NCBI RefSeq assembly: GCF_021018805.1
Contig: NC_086254.1
Location: 27,341,300 to 27,405,299, forward strand
Length of the DNA stretch: 64,000 bases
Reading direction: 5' to 3'
From: Prinia subflava
Lineage: Eukaryota; Chordata; Aves; Passeriformes; Cisticolidae
This document shows, in pieces, positions 28,231-41,300 of this stretch. The position numbers and the translations under genes are program-made. How positions within the stretch are numbered: the first letter of the stretch is position 1; the number at the start of each line of letters is the position of its first letter. The notes below the pieces were generated by a model. It saw only the letters and a list, made by a program, of their open reading frames with translations. It was not told where the DNA came from and made no database searches.

Positions 28231-28504
28231 CTGGTTTATTGGTTTGTTTTTGGTTTTTTTTTCTGGTTTGTTTTTTCTGGCTTGTTTGTTTGGGGATTTT
28301 GTGGGGTTTTGTCTGTTCTTTGTAGGCTTGCTTGTTTAGGTTTTTTATTCTTGTTGTTGTTGGTAGCTTTTTGTTTGCTTGGGGTTTTGTTGTGGTTTTG
28401 TTTGTTTGATTAATTTGTTTTAGTGGGTTTTTTGTCTTTGTTCTTGGTTTTGTTTTTTTAAGTTTGTTGTTGGCTAAGTTTGTTATTGGTCTGGGGTTTT
28501 ATTT
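28231..28504 (+). repeat. T/G-only low-complexity tract
   Basis: About 270 bp made almost entirely of T and G on the plus strand, dominated by irregular TTTG, GGTTTT and TTGTTG words. There is no fixed period. It may be a decayed TTTG-type simple repeat or an old poly(A) remnant in reverse. Confidence 0.85.
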
Positions 28505-31500
28505 CCAGAAAAACCTAACAGAGTGAGCATGTAGAAGACAAACCAGCAGAAGCCAATATTGAATGGAGATTAGGACAAAGGGAAGGATAAAGGAAAATCC
28601 ATCCTGAGCAGGACACTCCTGCTCCTGTTTTCACAGATAGCAATTCTGGGCACAAACAGAATAGATTTGCTGACTACCCCTGCTAGTATCCAGTTTGCAG
28701 GAACTGGATTGTAATATGAGTTAGCCAAACCTCTGGAAAAGCAAGATAAATGTGTAAAAATGTACTTAAAAACCTAATGAGCTCTTTACAGCATTAATGA
28801 ACTGCTCTGATTTCAGAAGAGCTGCTCTTCACACACAGCCCTGGAAGCCACGTGTGCTGTTAGAACAGTCACAGATGTCTTTTTTTAGGCTTTTGGAGGA
28901 ATCCCTTGTGTTCTGTAATGTAACAGTTACACCTTAGGTGAACTTCTGAAATCTCTGACAGAACCACAGGAGCTCACTCTCTGTTCATTTTTTCTGGTAG
29001 AATTACTCACAGTTTACACTGATCCAGGAGAATAAATCAACCCAGGCTGTGCACTAACATTCTCCAAAAGGCTCATTAAGGTAATTGTGCCTTGATTTCA
29101 GTCTCACCTCCAGAGCCAGCAGAGCTGGTTTGAGCACCCAAAGCCAACACTGAGAAAAGTCCCATGGAAAAGCAGAGTATAAGTGAACAGCAGCATTTCC
29201 AGGACTCCCACACTTCCCTCTGTTCCCCAAGGATCTGCAGGAACTGTAATGTACGCAAAGGACTCAGTGGGACCCAGATTTCCTCCAAAAATGTTTCTCA
29301 CAGGAAGCCAAATTACATTTCTTCACTCAACCACACCAGTTAAATTTGCATTTGCAGAATGAGTATTAATTTCTTCATGATTTTTTGCTCCTCAAAGAGA
29401 GATTTCTTGTGGTTTGGGCCACTTCCACAGGATTTCCCACCCAGAATTGTGGCTGCTGGTGCACTGAGGCCAGTGCATATCTAATGGAGAAGCAGCATTT
29501 ACAGCACAGATATCAAACATCCACATTTAAATATTACTCTCAAATTCAAGATGTGTGTGCCAGCAATTTTAATGTAAATAAACAAAGGTGATCTATTTTA
29601 GTGCATCAGCTCCTCCCTGATACAGAAGGTTCTTCCAAGATTCCATTTGTGCTCTGCATTAGAGTTTAATCCTGGCTACACATGTGTGACTATGGATCTA
29701 CTGAAGAGTTTTCAGTAGCTCTCACATTGATCTAAATAAGAAAATTCGGATTGTACTGACTTTGCCCAATGCACCACTGTGGATTTGTGACAGAGATGAA
29801 ATAAAATCCATGAGTTCTGATGTACTCCCTGCTGTTCTCCTCCTTACACAACACTTTGTTACATAAATTTTTTTCTGGGAAAAAAAAAAAGGAGAGGGAA
29901 TGGAAAAAATAGCATCTTTTTGGTTGTAAGCCAGTTTTCTGCATCGACATGGCAGTAGCGTGTGAAGTGAAGCAAGATTTCCTTATAGCACCATGTGACA
30001 AAGCTAATCAAAATAAACATCCAAAAAATAAAGAAATTAAGGGTGAGGTAGCAGACTGTGGGGAGAGCAGATGGTTATTTAAAATAACAGCAAATTTTCC
30101 ATGCTGACTGCAACTATAGCTCTTGTCACAAAACATTGTTAATGGCGAAAGAGAAGGCAGGAACATCATCAGAGGATTTTGTGGGGCTGGGGAAAGCAAA
30201 AGGATGAAAAATATATGGGGAAGAGGGAATTTTCCACTCTCTCTTGAAAATCTGCTCCAAATATCAGTGGCACTAGAGCAGAGACAGGAGAAGCAGCAAT
30301 GCAGCAGGTGGAAGGAAGATCACATTGATCTAATTTATCACACACAGTAAGAGGTCTCTCACAAGCCCAAGGATCAGACACTGTGCTAAAGGAGAATCTT
30401 TTGTCTTCTTAGGAATGTAAAACCACAAAATTCCTGGTTTATGGTAGTTTCAAGCACAGAAAAGAGGATCCAGACCTGAGAAAGGAGTTGGGAAACCAGG
30501 ATTGACCTCAGACCATTGCTGAAGTCATGGTTCAGGACCAGCCTCTCTCTCCCAGCCTCGAGCACAAATCCACAAGTTGAGTTCCAAGTCATGGCTTTGG
30601 CCAATCCTGACATTTCACAGGCTCTTCCCACTTCTAAGGGCAGTGTACACACCAGGATGTGCTTTTTACAAATTCAGATTCCAATGTTCTGCTGGAATCT
30701 CTGGTGAGAACAGGGAGATGCAGCTTCCAGGACGGAGAGGATGCTGCCAGCCCAGTGCCTCCGATCCAACAGAGAGGGGACCCGTGAGCCTGCAACGCTG
30801 CTCTGCCCACTTTGTGCTGTGAATCCCTCTTTCAGGCTGAATAAAAGCACTAAACATCAGAAATTGCAGACAAATTGCTGCCTCTCTGCAGTTGAAGTTT
30901 CCAGAAGCGAGCTGTCAGCACGCCGGGACAATGGGGAGCAGCCGGCTCCGCTCGCTCGGCGCTGCTGAAGTGTTTTCAGCACTCCAGACACTCCAGGATC
31001 TTGGCACAGTCAGCAATAAATGCAGAAGCAGCATCTTTTCTGTCTCCTGCAGAGAAGGGGAAGTAGAGGGACACAGTGTAAAGCCCCAGAAGCGGGGATG
31101 ACACAGAGGATGCAGCTGCAGCTTTTGCCAAGGATGACGGATTCCGTGGATTTCACAGCACACACCACAGAGCTGTGTTGGTTGTGGTGGTGCCACCCTG
31201 AGCTGGCCTCTGACAATACCCTCAAATCTGGGAGACCCATCCTCCCTTTCCATTTGCATTTTCCTATCCTTCCAGCTTGTTCTGACTGTCTAATATGAAT
31301 GTTTGTGTTTTCCATGACTGTGACACAGCTTTTCTAGGAGCTGTTTTACTCCTTTAGCAAAAAAAAAATTGATTTCTGAGTTTTCCATTGAATGGCAGCT
31401 TCAGATCTGTTGCATCAGCTTCTTCTCAGGCAGATACACCTCAGTTCTTGTTTTACACAACTTTCTACTTAAAAATATGTTCAGCAGCTCTCTAAGCAAC

Positions 31501-34500
31501 AGAAAGGACAAAGGCAAATTCTTGTCTGCCCAGGAAAACAGAAATATTCATCTGTCCATCCTGATGAACTACTGCAGCTGAACAGCAAAGGAAATGATAA
31601 CATCTTTCTAATTCTCTTCCTCCTAAGGGATAATCCTTGCAAAAATTGGCTGTGTGGATGCTCACAGTATTTAAAGTCATGATCTGCTCAAAGGTGTTTT
31701 CTGAAGAGCAAGAAAAGTTTTGCTGAGAGTCTCAACTCCAGGTGCCTGGACTTCAGTGCAGATCCTTCTGCAGCATTACCCAGATTAATTGTAACTCTAA
31801 TTTTCCTCAGAATTCACACATCTTTGCACTGGCTTTCCACACCCTTTTATTTAAACTCCAATGTTACGTAACCATTTTATATCACCCCTCATCAGCACAG
31901 AATCTGAACACTTCCCACCTACAAACTGGGAGAGAATATAAACTTCAGTTAATTCCTTGCCTTTCTTGCACTTTGGAGTAAAACCTCAGCTTTCATGGTG
32001 GCTTTATGTTTCATTTTAGACATTATAGTTTCTTCTTAATGTAGTATTGCTTAGTTAAAAGGGATTTACTGAATAGAAATCTTGTTTTCTGAGGAAATTT
32101 TCAGGGAAAAAGGCTCTGGTAATCCAGAGGAGAATCCCAGACCCTCAGTTTGTGGGGTAGCTGAGCATGGTTAGAAGGACAGTAATGAGGAAAGCTTTAG
32201 GAGAGCTGCCAGAGTGAGTGCTGACTCCAAAAGTAAAATGCAAGGAAAGAATTCAAGCCCTGTCTCCTGTGTCAGGGGCAGATGTGGTGAATCATCCTTG
32301 CTGTTTGGGGAGCAGAGCTGCAGCTACACATGGATGTATCCTAATATCCAATTTCCCAGTTCCTGCAAAAACATCAGACTAGAGCTTTTCAGTCTGTTTT
32401 ATTCTGTTTTGTAAATGTATCCTACCCCAGTGGTGGAAGGAAAACAAAGTTTATCACTTTCCTCATTGCTGAGGGCCTTGAAATTCAGCACAGCAGCTCC
32501 ATCCCAAATTCAATTTGTCAGAATACTTTAGAGCCACTCAGACTTAAACAATTGGGCACCTGGTGAGCTTCTCTATTACATTTCCCAAACTTCTTGCACC
32601 TAGCAGCATTTTCCAATAAGTTCCTTTGCAAATTAATTGTCAGTGTGATTAGATTCTTACTCAGATGCTGCACACAACAATTGGAATGTCCATGTGAATA
32701 TGGAATAAAGCACAATATCAAACTCACTGTAAAAGCAGAAGGAGATCAGTGACTGGCAGGTTTTTGCTCTTCTTTGCTTGGTTTGTTTTTTCTTTTGAAA
32801 TTAAATTTCTTGCCAAGTTTTACTACCCCCAAAATCACATGTCTGTGCCTCTAATAAACAGCTGCTAAATGATTCTCTGAACAGCCTGTTCTCCTCCTGC
32901 AGAAAGCAGGCAGGAGCCCACCTCCAGCTGGACTTGGCCACTTCTCATCTTGCTGAGCCCCTCAGAGAAACACAAAAGCATCCAGACAAAGAATTCTGAG
33001 GAACTTAGTCACAGATTTGCATTGAAGGATGTGTGGGATTAATTTTATAGGAAAATTTATATGCTGGGAGTCAGATGTCTGGGGTGGCATGGTGAGAAGA
33101 AAAACCAGAAAATTTATTTTCATGAGAGTGGGGAAGCACAGGATGCACCAGAAATGTTGACAGCAGCACCTCTCTTGCAGTTTCAAGGCATAACTTGGAA
33201 AGTTGGACAAATTCCCCACTGCTACTTAAACTGAAAAAGAAAAAAAAAATCTACAAAAGCACCATTACTGCTGCTGCTAAACCTCCAACAAAATTGCTTC
33301 TGTTCTGATGAAGGTGCACTTCTGCTTTATGTGAAGTTTAAGAATAATGTGTACAGAGACTAAGATTCCCTTTTAAAACTGTTATCTCTATAGACCCAAC
33401 GTTTTAAATAAATTGTTTGTCACTTAAAACAGTTTTATTCCAAAGAGTTCCAGCTCTGTAAGTGTTATCTCTGTGCCAGGATTTTTCCCAGAGGCAGATT
33501 TAAAGCATGAGGATTAACATCAGACCTTTTCTGATGCTAAGAGAAGTTTGAGTCTGGATTAACAGCCTGTGGTACCCACAGTGGGGAATGGGAACCTGTG
33601 AAAAGATTGGAGAACTAAAATCTTCATGCTAGAAATTGTTACTGCTCTGCTCTGCCGGGTGCAACAATATCACAGAAGGGACACCAGTGTCACCAGCAGG
33701 GCTCCACAAGATGCTTGACCACTCTTAAAACCATTTTGCCTTAGGAAGCCAGAGCTATGTTTAATTAGTTGTGAAGTTACATTGAATTTGAAAGGGAGGA
33801 ACTGACAGAGTGACCAAGAAGCCAAATAATTATCCTGCATTAATCTTTGGTGGCCCCCTCCCCTGAGATGACCTGAATTTGTAAGTCCTGTGAGCTCTGG
33901 AGTCTATGGAACCACTGCACCAAGCCCAGAGGATTACAAAGAGTTTTCATCCTGAGGCTAAATGGAAAGGCACAAAAAACTAATGATGATTCTGAAGATC
34001 ATTCAGGTTTTCAGTTGCTAACATCAAAAAGACTTATAAAGCAGGAAAAATACAGCTGCGTCCACCCAATAACATCAATTTGAGATCTGATGCTTGATCC
34101 CACTTATCTTAATTATAACCTTTCATTAACTAGATAAACAGAAAAACAATTTTAATATAGTAACTCTTGGCAGAAGACTGAATTGAACAGAAAATTGAGA
34201 GAAAAATTTAGACTCACAATGCAGTTAATAGTAAAAATGAAAAATTTTTCCTCAGCTGCCCCCTTGTTATAATAGGTCACAAAGTTTTACAATTCAATTA
34301 TCTTCCATGATTGGTCATTTTTTACAATGTAATTGGCAATTGTTGTTTCAAACAGAAAATGAAAATGCAGGGTTTGGTGACAAAAGAAGTTTCTTTTATT
34401 AAGACATATTAAAGAATTAGGAGTAGCTGCAGTGACTGAACTCAGCAGATTTAGCCGAGTGAAATCAAACTTCATCATGTTTAAATTGTTTAAAGTACTG

Positions 34501-35270
34501 TTTGCTCATAACTGAAGAGTAAAGGGAGCAGCACAAATGGGATATTCACTGTTCCAGCAAGTTTGTGATCTTCATTTTCTAGAAATACGTTTGTCAAAGA
34601 GCTTCCTATTATGAACCTGATAATTACATGTATTAGAAACAGGAGCCTCAAAGAGCAGTTGTCAAAATTCATTTCAGAAATTGGTCTGGAAGACAAGTAT
34701 AAAGGCATTTAATCAGCAATCCTGTCCAATAAAACAGATTAGAAGAGCACAGTTTTGCATGAGCCCACCTTGATCACAGTGAGAGCAGATAGCAAACGTT
34801 CTGAAATGGAATAAATTAGCAACAATCCCATCAGGGCACAGAGATAAGGTAATATACAGATATGAACTGCAGCAATAAACGGTAAAGTGGGAAATGAAGT
34901 AAGATTATTTTTCTTATCAACTCCACTAAGTTGATCCAAGAAGAATAACTAAAAGAATTCAAAGGGAATGCAGCTTATTGTGGTCTTGGATTCCTCTTCC
35001 AGATGAGACTGTGGATACAGTGGAAAATTCATCAGCTCTCCCTAAATCCCTTGAAGATGAATTACACTTCTGCACACGTGTACACAAACAGCCACACACC
35101 TGAGATGTGAAGTCGTTTTCTACGGGTGGAAATATTCCCATTTAATCCCACCTTTGATCAAGGAATACATTCAGAAACCAACCAGACTCCCTTGCAATGG
35201 AGAGAAATGAAATTACAATGAATGGATGTAATAGCCAGACTCCTTAAAACAACTTTAGGAAGTGATACAC

Positions 35271-35367
35271 ACAAAATGGGGAGAAAGTGCCAAGCACAAA
35301 ATGGGGACAAAGTGCCAAGCACAAAATGGGGACAAAGTGCCAAACACAAAATGGGGACAAAGTGCCC
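35271..35367 (+). repeat. 25-bp tandem repeat, four copies
   Basis: Units beginning ACAAAATGGGGACAAAGTGC start at 35271, 35296, 35321 and 35346. Unit 1 differs by one base (GAGAAAG for GACAAAG), unit 3 ends AAAC instead of AAGC, and unit 4 is slightly short. Confidence 0.93.
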
Positions 35368-38300
35368 CTTTCCTTGCTGTGCCCAGAGGTGAAAACCATC
35401 ATGGGTCATCCCAGCTGGACACTCAGAAGGGCAATGGCAATGAAATGCTGTAATGAGCAGGACTAGAGCTTCTGAAATGAGAATACAACAAAAAATCAGC
35501 TCTGGGGATGAACATTTGGCACCTGTACAAGGACAGCAGTCACAGCAGGCCCAGGGCTAACTCTACATCTGGGTTTCTATCCACTATAATAATTGTTAAT
35601 CCACTATAAATTGCTTTCACTGATGAAAATCCTTGCCATAAAAAACTGAAAAACAAAGGAAAGGAACATTAAAATGATGAGACCATTTAAAGGGCATCAT
35701 TTAACAGAGGCAGTGAATGGCCCAGCACAAAAAAAATTGCCACAAACATTATTTTTTCCACCTCCTTTTAGGTCTTTTTACACTTGGGCTATTGAGCATT
35801 TGGTGTTCAGATTAAGAAGTAAAAGGGAGAACAGCAGACCCAGCAGATATCAGGGAAAAAATCATCATGACACAGGCCATTAAAGAAGGGAATTTCTGAG
35901 AAACTCAACTTTGTCAAAGTAGATTTGGTGGAAGGATTTTCCACTCAACAGAGCTGGAGCATTTTGCCCCCTGACCATGGTCAGGTGGTTCTTGTAAGGT
36001 CACAGAACCCTTCCTTTAAAAGCATCAAACAAAACATTGATAGATGCAAATTCTAAACTTACCCCAGCTGTAAATATTTTCTAGTGGAGACTTAGTCACT
36101 CAAATGAAAATTTGTGGTGATTATATTTAACTTCACCAAAAGAAGAGAGCACCTCTGGTAATAGCTTCCAGGGAGGGGAAATGAGACACTGGGGATAAAG
36201 CCATCCTTGAAACATTGTATATTTTTATTATCATTGGAGGAGCAATTCAGAATTCTGATGTGCAATGTTAATAGGACAGATTAGAGTTCACCTGAGCCCC
36301 AAATTTCCTACTGTTAAGGCAAAAGAGATTTTTACTTATTATTTTCTTAAAGTCCATTGAACTCTATTATATGGCAAGACGTACCTGGATTCCAAGCAAA
36401 CTTTCATCTGCTTCTAATGGGGGATTAAAAAAGAAAAGCTTTTGAAAGTCAGGCATATGTGGTTGAATAACTACTGTCACAGGTCTGCAAGTGAACCCTG
36501 GGCCTAATTTAATCTCTCTGAAGTTAATGCAAAAATTTTTATTTGTAAGGTATTGGTGTCTCATAGCAGCCAAGAAAGCTTAAAAAAGAGCTGTGTTCTG
36601 AAAGACTTGGAGTTAGGTCTGAGGTATAGTAAGTCTGGCAAATATAAATTAGAAATTAGATTTTCCTTCACATCTATTCAGTCCCTAAAATACAAATAGA
36701 GACATGGGAGTTAACAAAAATTCTCTCAATGAGGATAGTAGTTAACAAATATCCTGATTTTGTGTGAATGAAGGGTCAGCTTTGTCTCTGCCCCATCCAG
36801 CCAGAACAAGACTCCTTGGCAAGTGGGAAAATTTGTTAGTGAAAGAAGATATTAAAAAAAAAAAGAGGATTTTTTTCCTCATTAATTTCTTTCAGCCATG
36901 GAGCAGCATCTCCAGTGTGCTAAAGAACAGGCATGAAAGGGCTGGGGTATCACAGAACTCTGATATTGCTTGGATGTTCTTAAATGATCTCTCCAAGAGC
37001 AAACCTGTGGCAAATCCTGCCTCTCTACCCCCATTCCTAAGGGCTGATCAGAAGTCTTGGGAAGACAAGAGAAAGACCCCCACAGACACTGGCAACTTCT
37101 GCATCAGCATTTCCTTTTCTCTGGGGAATGTAAAAGTGTGAGTGATTCAGATCTCATCAGAGATGGTTTTAAGAATGGGAGGAGAGTGAGAGAGACTCGA
37201 TTTCCCCTGCAGGGACTGGAGGATGAGTCAGGAGCACCAGGATGTGTAGGTGGGATGCAAAGCCCTGTGTGCATGATCAGCCTCATCCCTCACCTCCCTG
37301 TTCCAGTCTGTGAACACAGAGTTTGGGAGTTTTTAAAAGTATGAGCCCCAACACACATGATAAAATCAAAGAGGCGTTTTATTTCTAAGCATCTCACATA
37401 GATGGTGAATTTATCTATAATGAAAGAAATTGGGACCTTCCTACCTTTCAGAAAATGCCTTCCATTTAATAATTTACCTCTGATACTGTCTCAAGGAGCA
37501 TTAAATCAGCATGAATGGCTGAGGCAATTGAGAAATCCTGAATAGGAGGAGAAGCTCTGTCTCTTTGCAAAAAGCTTCCAGCCACAGCTTGCTGGGAAAA
37601 GCTGTGGAATGTGCTCCCAGGCTCTGTCCCTAACACAATTATGCAAAGTAGATGATAGTAATAGTGTTGCCCTGCTATCACTTAGCTTTGTTCTCTTCAA
37701 TTTTATGTGATTTTCATTGAATTTAGGCCCATCAGGTCTATAGGAGCCATGTGAAAATGAGAGCTTTATTCAAAGCAATTGATGCAGTTGAAGAAATGGG
37801 AAGTGGAAAGACTTCTACCCATCATGCTAAGGGGGGAAAATTATCCCCAAAATTCAAAGAGATAAAATCTATTTAAATGTGCAAGTTTTCAGTTACTTCC
37901 ATTCCATGAAAAAAAAAAAATGTCTGTGAATCCCAGCTGTCCTCAGAACACCTGAACATATGTGCTCAGGTGGGATTTATGATATATATGTAAAAATAGT
38001 GACAGACCTGACCCAGCAAAGGCTGCATTCCCACAGGAATCCCAAGCTGGAGGTTGGAGTGAATGCTCCAAACTTCAAATATCAACTCAGAGGCTACTGA
38101 GCAAAATAAATAAGAGATAAAGCAGGACCAGTAATTTAAAGGCAGATCTTTGTCTTAGCAAAGCAGCAAAGCACATTGGCCAAGTCAGCCTGTGTGAATC
38201 CACTGCAAATTCCTGCAGCTCCAGAGTGTAATGAGGTGCTGCTCTGAGTAGGAAACAGTGCAGAAAGTGGTAATTAAAATTCTGGATGCAGTAGAGAACT

Positions 38301-41300
38301 GCTGATCCAGTGGGTAGGTTTACCCAATTAAGTCTCTCATAAAGATATCATACATAATTTGCTAAACTTCTTAAGTAATCCCTCATTGGCATCATTGGCT
38401 TTTATATCAAATTATAGCACCTCGCTACAGTTTATAAAATCCCTGAGTTTTGCCACACAAGCTGCAATGCACTCAAATAAAGTTGTGCCTGCTGAATCAG
38501 AAACAAGGAAATAGCCAAATGTATCAATCCATAGCAAAAACAACTATTTTCTACCTTGGTGATATTGTTAGCTGTATCTGTGCCTTTTTACAGGAACAGA
38601 TTGATATATATATAGATTTTTTTTTAGCATATTTTTATAAAGTGATGTCAGTCATGACAGTATTGTCTACAGCCTTTCTTTAAAAGTGTTTATTTACTTG
38701 AGGGGTTTTTTTTGCTCCTGAGACACCCTAGGCAGGCACATGGTAAAAACTGACATTTTTTTGGCTATGAAGATGGAAACACTTCAGATCTAACCCAAAT
38801 ACATTAAATTACTGATACAGTTATTTTGGCTTTTTTATTTGTCTGTGTTGTTTTAGAAGGAATAGCTGGCTTTGCAATATGTGCTGTAAATTACAGCAAA
38901 AAAAGAAAAGAAAATGTAAGAGTCCCAGGCCTGAAAAATAATAACCAATTGTTCCATCTCCTCTTACAGGTATCTCCTAAAGAACCAAATAAACAAAAAT
39001 CAGAATACATTCTATAGGGAATTCTACCTTCACTGACATCAATGGATTTTTTTCCCCTTTGATTCACATAGGCATAAAACTACTTTTTTTTTTTGATCAG
39101 TCTGGTTAAGTGTTATTAAAGGTAGTGATGGAGTCGTTGAAAATGTTGAAGGACAAAACTCAGAGATTTTAGACAACACCAGGGAAAGTTGCTCCTGATC
39201 CAGGGCTGCATTTTCCTAGTTAAAGGCAAAGTGACCCAGGTTAAGAACATCTCCTACCAATGGAACCACTGCAAATACACTGATGATTTCTGAGAATCCA
39301 ATTTCTTCTCAAGGTGATGGATAGTGAGGAATTTGGTTCAACAGATACAGTTCCAGGATGAGATGTACTGGTTTACCAAGCATCCCCTGCTGTGAGTTTG
39401 CACCTTGGGGAAAGAGAATTACACAGCTCTGTTTTGCTTCTGTATATCAAACAAAAATCTAGAATCAAAACCAGAAGTGTTTATAAAACAAAACAGGAGA
39501 CGGGACAGGACTTATTTCCATGACCATTGAGGAAAAAAGGTCCAGTTAGCAGAACTCTGTGGACTCTTGTTTCAGAGATACGCTGACTCTAGAGACCTGT
39601 TTCTACAAATTCAGACATTCCTTGACAAGTTACCTGGCTTAGGCCTGGCTGCTTCTACTCATTTATCATCATTGCAAGCCGAATTTCAAGCAGACTTGTT
39701 CTTTCCACAGCTTTCTGTGCTGTTTTCTGTGTCAGCAGCATTGCCTGCCTGGCTGTGGCTGCACTTTGTCCCTTTTGTCCCTGCTTCAGATCCATCCCAG
39801 GGAAAAAACTTCAGGCATCACTCACACACTGTAGCCTAAAGGATGATGCTGCTGGAAATGAATACCCTTAGTTAAAATGAAATGCCAAAAAAAAAGGGCC
39901 CTAAGAGGCTCTCCCAGAGCCCTGAGTAGTTCTGTGTGTGCTTAAAGGAGCACACGTGCTTCATGAAAATCTGCTGCCACCCTCCGCCGCAGCGAAAGCC
40001 GAGTGTGGCTCAGCTAGGCAGGGCTGCTGCTTCCCTGCTTCCCTCTGAAGATCCTTTCTGCTCATCCTGGCTCTTTGTTATTGCACAAACTAACAATTTG
40101 AAAAATATTTTTTTTAAATGCCCCTGAGAGGAAAGGGATGAGCAGAGCAAGCTTAGTCACAGTGCTGAAACTGTCAAGGAAGGGAATTCCTTCTGGATCT
40201 GTCCTGACCAGCTGGGCTAACAGGACTTTAGTTTGGCTGACACTTCAGCAATATCAGTAAAAATCACCTTCAGTAAAACATGCTCTGATGATGGCTTGGG
40301 CTAGCCAAGGATTCAGGAATTGATCCTTTTATTCACCTTGAGCTTATAAATCCACTGGTTCATCTTCATGCCTCTCTGTAAGCCTGGGGTATGACGGATT
40401 TATTAAACTGAAAAATCAGTAAGATGGCTTTTCCTTCTCCAATCCCCTCTGTGCTGGGATATTTTAAAGCACAACAGCAGCAGTAACAAATGTTTCTGTG
40501 CGTGCTTAGAGATAATTATTTGCACTGTTTCCATCTCCTTTTCCAAGGTTTGCCATCTGATGCCCACCTAATATGAAGCCTCTCTCCGCTGGGAGGACAA
40601 GCACAACTGATCACAAGGGAAAAATTCAGTTTGAGAACATATGTCTGAGCAGAGTGGATCCCCTGTCTGACAGCTGCTGCCCTCAGCCTTTCTGCTTCAC
40701 CCTTATTTTGATTTAAATTCCCTATTTTGCACCTGTAAGAAGCCATGCAGGGCAGATCTTGAGAGTGAATTTTCCATTCAATATCCTTGTTTAATATAAT
40801 CAAATATACCTTTAAGCAAAGGAAAAAGGTAATTAATTGGAAGAGGAGGAGGCAATGCTGCTCTACAGGGCTTTGAGATAAGACTCTAACAACAAACAGC
40901 TTTATCATTGTGGTTCTTCCTTCTTGACAGGTTTAACAGAGAGAAAGCCATCTGTGTATCAAACTATCTTCACTGATTTATTAAAAGATACACAAAATAA
41001 ACAAGCTACAAGTTTTGGACAATTCCCTGAGCAGCTCTGTTAAAGCAAAACTTCCCACAGATTTCATACTGAAAAATAAAGGATTTTGAAAGTAGAGCTA
41101 AAGCTTACAAGTCACATCAGAATGGTTCTCTTCAGGAGGTCCTCCTAAGTCACAAAGGATATTTTATTCAGAAATACTGAAATGTGCCAAGGCACTGTGA
41201 TTTCTTATTTTGTAAGAGGATTTATGGATCTAAGAGTAATTTGGTGCAGGAAGAGGCTCCAGGAAAATGTCCTTCTGCATGTACTTCTTACCTGTGTAGG

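Larger units (their letters stand above)
26089..35270. other. Gene-free sequence
   Basis: Contains the CR1 tail at 27026 and the T/G tract at 28231. The rest is unique sequence without recognisable exons or RNA genes. Confidence 0.6.
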
